Shown here: positions 1-12,180 of the stretch, one piece after another
Position numbering within the stretch: the stretch's first letter is position 1
Layout of the letters: every line of letters starts with the position of its first letter
Assembly (NCBI GenBank): GCA_019843655.1
Contig: JACDQD010000006.1
Location: forward strand, 7,494,034-7,558,033
Length of the DNA stretch: 64,000 nucleotides
Origin: Lethocerus indicus
Lineage: Eukaryota > Arthropoda > Insecta > Hemiptera > Belostomatidae
Direction: 5' to 3'
The notes under the pieces: model-generated
What the model was told of the DNA's origin: nothing
Databases searched by the model: none
The model's input: the letters and a program-made list of their open reading frames with translations, nothing else
Translations under genes and position numbers: made by a program

Positions 1-3000
1 TGATGTATAGACGGAGGTTTAAGAAAAGACAGTTTCGGCCAATGACATTGTTCGCTAGAAGTACATCTACATGCCTATTTTAATAACTAATTTAAAATAG
101 GTAAATCCTCCGATTTTCAAAAGCGAAATAACATTCCAACACATTTCAAAATTTCGAAGCTTCATAGCATAAACAAAGAAAGAAATAGAACGAAATTAAA
201 TGGCGTCAACATAATATATAGTAGGGTGGGTAAATTAAAATTGGAGGCACATAATTAGAATTATTAGATGGATTGAAATACTAGTATTATTTAACGAACA
301 CGATTAAAATAAATGTGTTGCTAGTTTAACTAGCAATGGACTCTAGAGTTAGATTATCGGTATGCGTCCTGTATGGAATTTTCAACCTAATGAAATTCCC
401 TGGCATTTTAATTAGGGCCATTACTTTTCACCAATCGGCTTCAAAGCTTCACGTTTTAGCGTTTATATTTCTGAATTGAATATTCCCTCCGGGAAAATAT
501 CGCAGTAGCGTCCCGAAGCGCCTTGCATACCGTACCATGAAAATGTACGAGTTCGCCTATCAAAAATACGGACTTCACATGTTACCGGAGAAACCGGAAG
601 TTTCGGCCGCCTTGCCAATGGCCGAAAGGGAACCACACGTGGGGGAGGGTGGGGCGCGGATTTTGTGGGCGCCATGAATTCCGGAAGGAACAGCTGAATC
701 ACAGACGAGTTTTTATGGGCGACACATAACAGGAAAGAGGGACTGTAACGCACCCCGACTTATTCCGACCCAAAATATAGGCTTCCCTCCGTACTGAGCA
801 CAGGAAGAATAATTCTGAAATTCAGAATTGTTCCACCCTTTCCCAAACATTAATATAAAAAAATATATAATTAAATTTACTCGATACATAATACTTTGGG
901 TGGGCAACTTAAAGCAAAAGATATATGCTTCAAATACAATCAAATACTTTTTCAGCCTTACTGAAAACAATAAGGTATTATAACTAAAATAACTTGTAAA
1001 ATGGATCTAGGCAGGATATAAGTTAGGGCTACTTCAACGTTTCCCTTTTAAATAATCTATAAATTCAGTATTCAAGATAGCACAAGTTATGAGCGAGTCT
1101 TTTTTTATACTCCCTATCACTTTCAACCCCTTTTGGCGGTCTTTCTTGGTCTATAATCACTAGATTATGAAATTTTCAAATACAATTTACATTAATAAAG
1201 GCCGATTCAGTGTAAACATGAGATAAATACATTATACAAAAGGTTGAAATTGACATTATGCAGCATAAGGAAATAAAATTAGTATTATTGAAATTTTGTT
1301 AGCTTTCATAATGGCTTTGAACACGTGATAAATATTTACCTTCCATTGTTAAATTGGTAGTACCATTCTGGATAGTAGACACCATTAGGGCGACAACAAC
1401 AGTTCAAGACAGTCCAATCCCATGTGAAAGTAAGGTCAACGATTGCTTCACTACCCGTGTTTAGAATTGCTCTTTAACCTAACGATTCATGATTAAGACC
1501 AAGGTTTCTTTAAGGCGTTTCCATGATTTAGATCCATAGAGTTCAATCTTAAAATAAATCCTTTCTAAAAGGAAAAGTTAGACAAAAACTCTGTTCTTGA
1601 GTTGTAAGATTCTAAGAGGTTTAATCCTTTTGGATATAGAACCGAAAAGGACAATACCGCATGAATTTGAGTAGAAAATGGAAAAATTGAAAAGTTAAGT
1701 ACACTGACAAATTTATAAGGCAGTTAAGACATCCTACTAGGGGTTGAATGATCTATACCCTAGCCGGAGGTTCGATGGGTGACTACATTTTACCTGCTGT
1801 CTCGTGTGGGTTTTGTTGTGCTACAGACAATAAAGTCACCTTTTTCACCCAGACTCCGGTTAATTTATGATTTATAATTTGAATAGTAAACAGTAGGTTT
1901 TGCACACAGATAAATTTAAATTGTCACTAGGAAATTTTCCTTGTAACCGACACGGAGATTATTTCAAGAAAGGTGACAATTCGTAGACATTCTGTTTGGA
2001 TGATAAGTAAATATCGGCTGGAATTCGTTTTCCACTGGACCAAGGAACGGCATATTGGCTCTACTGTAATATTGCGTGGACCAGCCTGTAAGATAAGACA
2101 TGAAACTTTTCTCAAAGCAATCCACTCTCAAGAAATGTTGACGAACCTTAGGACATTGAATTCAGTTTTCTCACGTTCCCTTCGTCCATTACCACGCAAA
2201 GAGGCCGCGGCAATGATTAAAACAGCAATTTTTTTTCTGCAGCAAAACATTAAACGCTTTCTATTATAATTCCTCTCATTAGGTCGAACGCGAATGTATA
2301 TGAATTTAAATGACCTGAACAGTCTTATGCCCATGAAATGGTTTGGAACACGTCTAATAGCAACGTGTTATTCCCGATACCTTAATGTGGGTGCATGTGG
2401 AGGAGAAAAATCAGAATCAAAATAAAGAAATCAGGAATAAGAAAATAACTTATATGTTTGCTAGATGGTTTATTGTTCAACTTTTATTCAACGAATATTG
2501 ACGATGGACAAAACGAATCCTATAGGGAGTTGTAAACCATAATTAAAACAAAATGCAAAAATTCACCATTAAAAAAAATGAACAAAGACCTCTGAAAAGT
2601 AATGAAAAATGCAACAGAAATTACCGGTGCATAATTTTTATACTCCATCAGTGTACTTCCCACACTTTCGAGGGACGTTTCCTCCATCGTATATTTCTCC
2701 ATTCGCACGGAACTATTTTTAAATATTCTATTCTAAATATAAACAAAATAAACGACGACGCTTTATAGGGCGTGCGTAGAAAACTGTTTATTTTAACCAG
2801 TGCGTTAAATCGAATTTCAATTGATTAAACCTGTGTACCGTAAGTTAACCGCGCTCAACACACCAAGTACAAAAATATACCAACAGGCTCTACAAAATAT
2901 ATAAAATGAACTACTTGTTTACTATCAGTTTATAGTGGTCATGCTTCAGCCTGGGCTCACGAGTCGTATGGATATTTGTTGTAAATATTTAATATTGAAT

Positions 3001-5080
3001 AAAATTCTATAAATGGAACAGTTTGGAACTCTAACGGATATTCGTTAAATGAATATAAATATATTTCGTTTCACAATATAAAAGTCACTGCTTTAGAGCT
3101 TTAATGTCAACGATTAGTATCGCAACTGAGAACAAATATGGCATCAATGAATCCCCCGTTGTGGATACAACGTGGAGTGAGCGTTTAATATAATTTAAGC
3201 TGGCAAATACTTGGTATGTTGATCTAATTTAATTGTGAACAATCCATAAGTAAATTAATAGACCAAGAATTAATTGTAACAGTACCTTGTAAGAACGGTG
3301 CAAACTAATAATTATTCAGTCCCAATAAAAAATAAGGAAACAATTTGAGAGTGTCCTCCCTGAGCCTCTTTCCTAGCTTATTCATTTACATACCATTTCC
3401 CTAGGTTTAAGAAAAGATCTAGCTATTATTGGCTGACAGAATATTAGTATTAACATCTGGCGAGCATTTAGGTTCCGAAAATAGCGTGGTATCGGAAGGA
3501 GGTAAATATTATACAAAACCTAAATCCCAATTTTAGTTCCTAAATTAAAGTGCGACTCGAGAAGCATCAACCGAAAAATACCATCCCGAAAAAAATACCG
3601 AAAAAGACCGATTAGACTGATATTAGAATGTGAGCATAGAATTCTAGTGTTGACACCTCTGTCCCTATAATCTGTTATAAATACCGCGAATATAAAGTAA
3701 TAAATTAATGCTTAAAAAATTACGCAAGATATCAGAGACTTAAAACGTAATTTATGTTGTACATGGCTTATAAAGCGTTGGCATTGGGTCGGTTCAATAT
3801 CAAAGAACAAACAAATTTATCGAGACACAATCTGACGGTTCTCCGATAGCCATAGAAAAGAACTCAATTCACATACGAGGGGCGTTAGATTCAAAACTTG
3901 GAGGTGAGAAGTATTGTACGGGGATTCTAAGGCGCCGGCAGTGGGTGGTGGGTGGGTTCAAGGACAATAACAAACGACAGCCTGGAAAGATAAAGCGCCT
4001 TCGCTTCGGGACTCGCTCCTACTAACGCTCCATAAATAAGATTATGGGGCTGAAAGGATGCTTCCAGGACAAGAGTCTTAAAATAAGGATCTGACGTCCG
4101 ATATTTATGATTGAACGCACCCGAAGACCAACAGCGTATCCATAAAGGAGTACGTACTACGACAGAGTCCGGAGATACAATACAACCGGTTTACTTAAAG
4201 TACCTACTAAAACAGGGTAACATGGTAACGCCAAGTCAATCAACAACAACAACAATTATTGTCCCAGGTAATTATCTGCAAGTTACTCTTCGAGATGGCA
4301 ATAGGAGGACCAATAAGGTCCTCTGCGGTCCAATCTGATTTAGCTGACGGCAAGAGTGTTCCACCCGCTATTTACGGAACTGGAATCTACCTGAGCTTCG
4401 GTAGCCCTCGTCCAACTAGCAGACTGCTCAGAAGGACGTTAACAAAACAAAGGGTATCGCGGGAGAAATGAGTTTGGCGCTGTGGGCGGGGTCAGGGACA
4501 GGGGCCGGGACAAAGGAGCGAGAGAAAGAGGCGAGTGCCGGCTTGACCTTACACGCAGACGCTGACACGGTCACAGTCACAGACGGACACCGGCACACAC
4601 ACGCGCGAAACCGGTAAGGGGTCACACGCTCCCACCTCCCTCTAAGACCCGCTTGTCGTTACGCTATAAAACCCTGTCGCAATATATATCTGCCCACGCC
4701 GCCCCAACCGGCCAATTGCGACAGAAATTCATTTTTATCCGGCGCAATTTAGTGGGCGAAAAAAGAGAGGAAAGCGCCAGAGAAAGTCCGTTAGAGAGTG
4801 AAGTCTCGAAGCGCCGATCCAAAAGAGAGACGATTTATATAAATTCATTAACTGACCATGTCGCGAGGGTGTTTCTTAAAAGTCAACGCGAGGATGAAAA
4901 AAGGGTATTTTCGAAAATATTTTATCTGCAGCACAAACCGCGATTAAAACTTCAGGAATGTAATATTGGAAATTTCCTCGTTTCAGAGCAAAGCACACCA
5001 CATGGAGGGGTTGGCGATGTCTACTGACGGTGGGGGAAATATCGCAGAAGGAAAATCTTAATCCGCTTGTCCGGAGGTAG

Positions 5081-5240
5081 CTAGGAAAAACCCTCCTCTT
5101 TCAGTTGTTTCTCGTATAGATCCAAAATTTTAGAAACATGCGCTGAGTTTATAATTTTAGAGTAGCTGGAGATAGTTGAGATCCAGACCGATGTAGTGTC
5201 CAGTTCCATTGTAGATAAATATTCATTAATAATTCTAAGA
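5081..5240 (-). CDS. Candidate terminal exon of an unknown gene
   Basis: A strong acceptor (a T-rich tract ending TTTACCAG) opens a phase-2 frame of 52 complete codons to TAG at 5081. The peptide contains MELDTTSVWISTISSYSKII and ends LYEKQLKEEGFS, helical in character. It might belong with the candidate start exon at 8982-9065, but no linking exons were found. Not recognised. Confidence 0.25.
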
Positions 5241-5386
5241 CTGGTAAATAAAAATAAATACATAAGTAGCCTTAAATTCAATACTTATGATTATAACGGT
5301 GTATTCAATCTTCAAAAAGAATAAAATATTTAAACGGAAACCATTATTTTAAATTTCGTTTCAACATTACATGAATATAGGCGAAT

Positions 5387-5459
5387 GGTGTATTGAAGGA
5401 TAGTATAACTTGAAAACGGAAGGTGTTCGGTGTATTGAAGGATAGTATAACTTGAAAAC
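5387..5459. repeat. Tandem duplication, 42-bp period
   Basis: The 31-bp block beginning GGTGTATTGAAGGATAGTAT occurs at 5387-5417 and again at 5429-5459, identical. Confidence 0.85.
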
Positions 5460-7069
5460 TGAACGGCTTGAATTTTTGGGGCCTCTATAATTTTTTCTGT
5501 TATATTTTAAAATATGAACCCACAAGTACGAAACAACCATCGGAGGATACAAAATAAAAGATAAGTGGCGTTTATTAAAGACCAGTGAGTCATCACGGCT
5601 TTAACACGCGAATATAGCCAAGGTTATGTTTTTATATGTATTACATGGGAAACGGGGGGTGCAAACGAGTAAAATATCAGTTCTCATTTATTCTATTACG
5701 TTAGATTCATCTTTATTATTTTATTTCTCTATGAAAAAATAACGTTTACTTTTCGATCAACAAAAATGCCATTTATACAAAATAATATAATTTTTTTTAG
5801 AATCAGTACTGATACTAATAAAAGACCAACCTCATCGAAATTTTCATTAATCAACCCAATTAAATATCTCTTTTCCCTAGATACTTTCAGGACATTATGA
5901 AGTAATATTTCCTAATGAACTATGAAGTTAGATTCCATCGTTTTAAGTTGTTTAAATACATCCACCTAGGACATTATGCCATTCAATGCGGTTGGAAGGA
6001 GTTTCCTTTTGTTAACTACAAGACCCTAAAATTAAGTAAATCGGCATCGAAATATTATTACTAACCCCAGTGGAAAGTATCCACAATTAAACAGATCACT
6101 TATTATTTACTCGGGCACGTAGGGAGAGCAAGGGCGACAGAAACAAGGTATACTCTTGGCAATTATTTGATTAACATGTTGATAATATGACTTATTTTTA
6201 ATATATTCTTATTTATTTAATATTTTTAAGTGATAGTATTTATTTTGGCTATCATAACAACATAGCTATAACGATGACGAATTCAGGGAAAAGGGATTTA
6301 TCGAAAGGTAATCATTTTAATAACAAACAACTTAAGCAATTATTTGAGTACATTAACTTCAAACCTAATTAAACATCGGGAAAACCTCGATGTTACACTT
6401 ACGAACTTTACTGCCTTACATATAACGTTCTCGGAATTATTTTTCAGCATTGAGCAAATTATTAATTGTTAATATAGAGAGGCGGCTAATCGTAAGGAAC
6501 CCTACGAACAAATCTATTTAAAAACTTAGTTTGTAATAAACTTCCAAATGTAAGTATTGAGTTTTGAAAACTAGAGGATGCCATTGAGTTCAGGACAGGC
6601 TCCTAGGCTAAATGTCTAAACCAACTTAGAGCAACAAGTTTCATCTGCAGACTTCTTGCGACTGTTTTTAACAATGAATGGTGAAACTGGTAAAAGACCA
6701 GTTCTTGTCGGTACAGCGCGCAGCAGATATCTGGGTCAAAGTCAGAAAACGGAAACAATTAATACGCATAGTTATAATTAACCCGCGACTCTCGACCACA
6801 AATTACGTATTCAATTTTATTCCAGATCGAAGAGATACGAAGGAACGAAAGCGAAATAAAACTCTTAAATAATTGTTACTACGGACGAATTAATTATATT
6901 AAAACATTATTATTTTCCTATTAGTACACGCGAGGCTATTGCTCTACACGAAGAAAGCCTCGAACTAGTATTATGTTTAATTTGATGTTTAGTAATCCAA
7001 TGGAGGGACAGGAATGATCCGGACATAAAAATGAACCTATGAAAAATTATTAGCATAAGGAATGAATTC

Positions 7070-7105
7070 AAGCTATACCGATTTCGGCTTCTCACCATCA
7101 TCAGA
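7070..7105 (+). repeat. Hairpin repeat family, half unit
   Basis: It contains ATTTCGGCTTCTCACCATCA followed by TCAGACATG, the best match to the family core. A degenerate tandem array of GTCAGCA-containing units follows directly (about 7102-7160). Confidence 0.5.
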
Positions 7106-8695
7106 CATGTCAGCAACACGACAAGTCAGCAGACGACATGAGAAGTCAGCAACATGACGTTAGAAAACTAGTGAAGCACCTACGCAGGCAGCAGTAAAAG
7201 TGCAGTGACACCTGCCCATCGTTATGGCCATTACTAATCGCCTGATGGAATGTTAACGAAGATGGCAACAAGCCATAACCGGTCAACCATAACACCAAAT
7301 CGGTGATTGGATACCAGAAAGCAATTATGATATTCCAAACAATCGCGGACGCCCAAATAGATATTTTAAAGAAAAATTCATACGCCCAAGTTTACGGCTG
7401 TAATTGGTAATTTATTCAACGACGGAATACCACATTAAAAATTGGTACCATGGTTTCTCCTGAAGAAATCAGTTTTGCCTAAACGGCCAAGTATTAGTCT
7501 CGGTTTATATAGCCATGATTGCGGAAATGCGAAACCAATCGATGTCCCATCCTGGTGAACATAAAGTACAGTGACAGCGTTCCGCAGATTCTCATTGACC
7601 CAAAGAAAAACTATGACTGTTGTATTTGATATTAACACCTAGATAATGATTACATCACGCAGTCCAAGTTGTTGGAATTATAAAAAATATTGTATCGAGG
7701 AATATATTAAGACGAAACATTCCATTTGAGTATTAGATAATAGTATCCACAGATTACTAAATAATATCATAACTTCTAGTTATGTTACTTGAAGCTAATG
7801 AAAATCTAATAGCAAAATAATTGAGATATTTAGGGAAACCGGTGGAAAAATAAAAATTAAGATTATTAAATAAACACAGAAATAAATATTATAGTAAAAT
7901 TGTTTAATAAACGACGACACTGTCCGTAAAATATAGTTTTGTTTTCCGGTTTATTTGTTCATTTGGGGTCAAATCATGACCAAACGTGCTTTACACTACC
8001 TTGCGACTTGTACAAAAGCAACCTAATTTTGTAATTGTGAAAAACGTTGTGCGCTGAGACATAGAAAAATGGCGGCAAATGGGCGGTTATGTGAGAATAT
8101 ATACTTTAAGTATAAATACACATTCCTGACGTACATTTTGAAAAGGAAACGCAAAAAATGATTTCTAGTAAGAGCAAACTGCCCAACAAATAATGAGCGC
8201 ACGTGTGAAGGATCGCTTGACCTTCTCCAATGTGTTGACCTTTTTCGTGAATTGCGCAAGGGCCATAACGCGTAACACGGGTATAAGGCCACAGTTTGTT
8301 AACATTTGAGCGAGTTAATCGCTTCAGAAATGGGTTTCTGAATGTCAGCTTAAAGCGTAACAGTTATCGGGGCTTAATTATAAATTAAGACTCCAACATT
8401 TATTTATGAACGACATAAAACTGGACTTGAAATAACATATCCAAGAAGATTGCCTCAACCCTAGAGGTGGCGTCCGAATACTTTAGTACCGAAAATATAG
8501 GTACTTCAATTTTTTTGGCGCGCATAGAATAGTAAATGCAGTGAACCTATGTTCATTGTTTGTTCCATATAATTGCACTAAGTTTAGTAAACTAAATAAA
8601 ATTAAATGTGGACATTTAATAACCTCCATCCTAAAAGGGCTTCTGAAGAGCATTCGATCATAAAAAGTACTGTTATGATCCACCTTCAATTATAA

Positions 8696-8709
8696 GCACG
8701 CGCGCGTGC
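8696..8709. repeat. Alternating purine-pyrimidine palindrome
   Basis: GCACGCGCGCGTGC is a perfect 14-bp self-complementary alternating tract, a potential Z-DNA former, in AT-rich surroundings. Confidence 0.7.
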
Positions 8710-8752
8710 GTGTAATTATTTTACATGCAGTTTTTATAACCTATTCATGCAT

Positions 8753-8827
8753 CAGAGACTCGCTGTCTCTGACAGCGAATTTGAATCTGAATTAACAGCG
8801 AATCTGAATTAACTGTGCTGTTAATTC
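8753..8827. repeat. Nested small hairpins and duplicated motif
   Basis: CAGAGAC and GTCTCTG (8753-8759, 8765-8771) form one stem. GAATTAACAG and CTGTTAATTC (8789-8798, 8818-8827) form another. The segment CAGCGAAT...CTGAATTAA occurs twice between them. Confidence 0.7.
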
Positions 8828-8981
8828 CGAAGAATTAATACAGAAGTTTAGGCTTCCCCAAGACCAAAGAACGGCGATTCATGGGGACTTGTTCATTAAG
8901 AAACAAGAACTTCGTAACATGAGATTATAATATGTTTTCGAATTATAATTACTATGCTTTATAATGTCTCGTGAGTCTTAC

Positions 8982-9065
8982 CTTCTGGGTTGTTTCCATC
9001 TTCCGGGACGATTCCAAAGCCGGAGGTACGTACCGCTCGTTCCCTTCAACTTCCCGGGAGTCCAT
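8982..9065 (-). CDS. Candidate first coding exon of an unknown gene
   Basis: An ATG at 9065, with an in-frame TGA two codons upstream, opens 28 codons (MDSREVEGNERYVPPALESS, then RKMETTQK). These lead straight into a textbook donor, CAGAAG|GTAAGA, in phase 0. The composition looks like coding sequence. I could not find following exons to the left with confidence and do not recognise the peptide, so it may be chance. Confidence 0.3.
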
Positions 9066-10187
9066 CTTTCAACCCTCGAATGGAGTCCGGAACTGGAATA
9101 GAGCTAAAATTGTAGCACTCTAAAATTTCTACGCGGATAAGATGTGTCGTAGGAAAGGTCAAAGACGGACTGAGGTAAACAAGGCGGGCAAAGTGGGGGC
9201 GGTCAGAGGTGCAGGTCCAGACAGGCACGGGACGCGGTCGCTGATTCATCCGCGGCCCTCAGGTGGTTTTCTACCGTCCCCTCCACCGGCCCTTCTAGAC
9301 CAGTTAATAACCGGATCCAATAACCAATAATATTAGTGAAAATAACTGCCTCTTATGGCCTGTACACGCTCAAAAGTTATAAATATATATAGTGAGTATA
9401 TTTACCAACCAATGAGTATTCGAGGGGACTAAAATGTTCGTCCCAAGGGAAATAACCGACCCATTATTGGCTATACGACCACATTATTACACATAAAACA
9501 TATATGCAGCATCAATTTACGATTCGTTTTTATTTATTGCCCACTCAGCCTTCATGTTTATAGATACAATTGCGGTATGTTTTTGTGCCTTGCTTCTCCT
9601 GAGAAAGAAGCAACCCAGTGATAGCAAGTGTCGACGTGTGTCTGGGCTACAGACCGAAGAGATCTCTTTGCCGTGGTGGGCATAATGTATGGGTAACAGA
9701 GGAGAGGGATTCAACGAGTAAATTAGGATTTAGAGAATTCTAAATTATTACTTTTTGTATTCGATTTATGTATCCATTTCATTCTTTTTGGCGTTTTATG
9801 CCTCTGTGGCCTCACTAATGCCAAACGCCAGGAAGCATCTGCAGGTTTATTTCTATATAGGTGTATTCAACTTAAATACGTATTTTAAAAACTACATAGG
9901 AAAATATAAAAAATAAAAGGTAGAAGTCGACAACTTATTACTATTACCCATCACAAAATACTACTTGGTCCGTGTACTTTTTCTGTACTCAGTAATAATA
10001 CGAATGCCACTTTTATTATAATTTATTCTTACAGAAGAAAAGAGGAAGCCAAACAACGCGTACATTTGTTTATAGCCCCCTCTTGATTTATTAGAAGCGC
10101 TAATGGCAGAACTTTAATTGCAGAGATTATCTAAACGTTCGTCGACTTTGCCATTCGGTGTACATAAAAATAATTATTGTTTCTCAG

Positions 10188-10307
10188 GGATCTAATTATC
10201 CCTTCTCTCTGGGGGATGTTATCTTAGCCGGTTTGTTGCTAATGGTTCCCATCCTGCATTGCCCGCTTCTCACCACCTTGACCCTACCGAGCCGTCGGGT
10301 TTCAGAG
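10188..10307 (+). CDS. Candidate internal exon on the plus strand
   Basis: A good acceptor (TATTGTTTCTCAG) and a good donor (CAGAG|GTAAAG) bracket exactly 40 codons, phase 0 to phase 0. The peptide has a hydrophobic helix (DVILAGLLLMVPILHC) and a basic end (SRRVSE). No partner exons or family were recognised. Confidence 0.22.
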
Positions 10308-11634
10308 GTAAAGTATTGTTTTTTGAGGATTTCATTAATCGAAAGAATTGAAGCTCATGTCTATTTCTTACTCAAAATAATCACAAGGGCTACAATGATA
10401 CACCCGCTACTGAAAATGAGCAGTTCAAACTAGAAATTTGGATTTTAAACCTTCCTTAGGATGAAATAAATTTTTTAAATCTTCTTTTCATGTAAAATGA
10501 ATAACGAAACATGAAAATACAATAGTACAGTTACACATTGAAATATTACTTACCTATCTACGAAATGTATATCTCCGTTTAACACTAAATATGGCTTGTT
10601 CTGATTGACGTTCCCCCTCCCACATGGCCAATCTTATTTTCGGATAAACCCTCCGGCTATGTAAAACCATTCTCGTGTCCTTATTCTTTTGTTCATTCAT
10701 AAGAAATCCTTTAAACCAACTTTGGTTAAAGGCGCCAACAACCTGGAGAAATTCCCTTATATTATAGGTTATTATAGGATAGATCTTATTAAAATGTAGT
10801 TTACAACGGTTTTGAACCTCCATTATATATTGACAATGTCACAACGCCCAGAACTTAAGCTTGCAGTAAGCGATGAGGCATTGAGTCTAGTCTGCCTTAG
10901 AGTAATTACACTCTGAATGATTATATGGTCATAATTAGTTGTCATCATCTGAACAGGAAGTCTGTTCTTAAGATGGTCGCGGTGACCGCCTTTCTTTCGC
11001 CGAGTACAGAAAACGGGCACATGCCATGTCCGCTCTGAAGGTTTTCATTCAACCGGTTAAAGCTGTTGAGTAAAAAGTATCTGCAGGTGCCTGCATAGTT
11101 TTAGAAATGCAGTGAAACTTTTTTATTTGTCCCCTACACACACACACATCCTTACCGCCGTTCCGGGACAAAGCTGCCCTTTCGGACGCGGTCCAACATA
11201 ATTTACCCCACCCAAACATAAAGTCTGTACCAAATATAATAGTAATGACTGGATCGTAGTGAGAAGAAATTTAAAAAGTGGAGTTATCGATTGTGAGATC
11301 TCATTTATTCCGTCCCGGAAGGGGGTTCCCAAGAAATAACTCGGTTATTTACTAATAAGCTACCAATCTTCTGATTAATGAATTACTAGTAGAAAAGCGA
11401 ACTCCAATCAATGAGATAATTGCCCAATGCAGACTATTATTATTATAAACATTTCTGATTTATCGTGAGATTAATCCATTAAAATCCCTGTAAACGGATA
11501 AATGTCTAGCAGTCGGTAAAACAATTGGGCATTTTTGGCCGCTCAAAGACGATAGTACATAGTACATACAAAGATACGTTTGTGTACAAACCTATGTATA
11601 AATCTTGTGGTCACAAATCTTAATAAAACGACCT

Positions 11635-11665
11635 TTACAAGATAAATCGTTGATTTATCTTGTAA
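11635..11665. repeat. 14-bp perfect hairpin
   Basis: Arms TTACAAGATAAATC and GATTTATCTTGTAA are separated by only GTT. Confidence 0.85.
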
Positions 11666-12129
11666 TGCAAGTTTTGTGCGCAATACCCGTACCGCAATAG
11701 CAAAACTTATTATAAATAAACGGGAGAATGGAAAGATACGTCCAGAAGCAAGATAAAAGGTACAACTTTAACAATCCCGATTCGAATTCGGATGTGGGAA
11801 TACAAACATTTCCTGAAAGCCATAATTATCCATTGTATATTTTAAAAGATTGAAATCAATACTGAACAGAATGCAATGTGAAGTGCTGACAAAGTGTAAG
11901 GGCGGAAAACATACATGTGCGGTGACAAATAAGAAGATAAGCTTCAAGTGACTCCTCAGGGTACTGATTTGAAGATAGAAACCAGGAAATGTACATTAAC
12001 TTACTTATACTAATTTAGAGGCCGGTAACTTAGTATTTATTTTTCTCTTATTTTGAAACTGTGATTGATAAGCAATTTCTGAATAAATCAACATAAAAAA
12101 TGTTAATGGTATCACCCATACGTGCATTT

Positions 12130-12170
12130 GGTCAACTAGAACGTTTTTGGCTTCACACCATCATCAGCAG
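12130..12170 (+). repeat. Hairpin repeat family, diverged half unit
   Basis: It reads ACTAGAACGTTTTTGGCTTC followed by ACACCATCATCAGCAG. It sits exactly at the left border of the CpG-depleted ERCC1 block. Confidence 0.45.
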
Positions 12171-12180
12171 TATTATAGTG

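Larger units (their letters stand above)
1..8981. other. Gene-poor flank
   Basis: No homology-supported gene is visible. It contains a tandem duplication at 5387-5459, a hairpin-family half-copy near 7070-7105 followed by a short degenerate tandem array, small palindromes near 8.7-8.83 kb, and one exon-like stretch at 5081-5240. Open frames near 4.1-5.0 kb are unrecognised. Confidence 0.5.
9066..12180. other. Gene-poor flank between a candidate start exon and ERCC1
   Basis: There is no recognised gene. It holds an exon-like stretch on the plus strand (10188-10307), a 14-bp perfect hairpin (11635-11665), a short (CA)n run near 11.14 kb, and a hairpin-family half-copy at 12130-12170. Confidence 0.5.

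Noticed and set aside
4111..4338. Thr-rich plus-strand open frame with a possible donor at about 4266
   Set aside because: The peptide looks plausible, but it begins right after a stop without ATG or acceptor and matches nothing known.
4653..5027. 124-codon plus-strand open frame rich in Lys/Arg/Glu
   Set aside because: There is no ATG start, no splice context I trust and no family; it looks like a GC-patch open frame.
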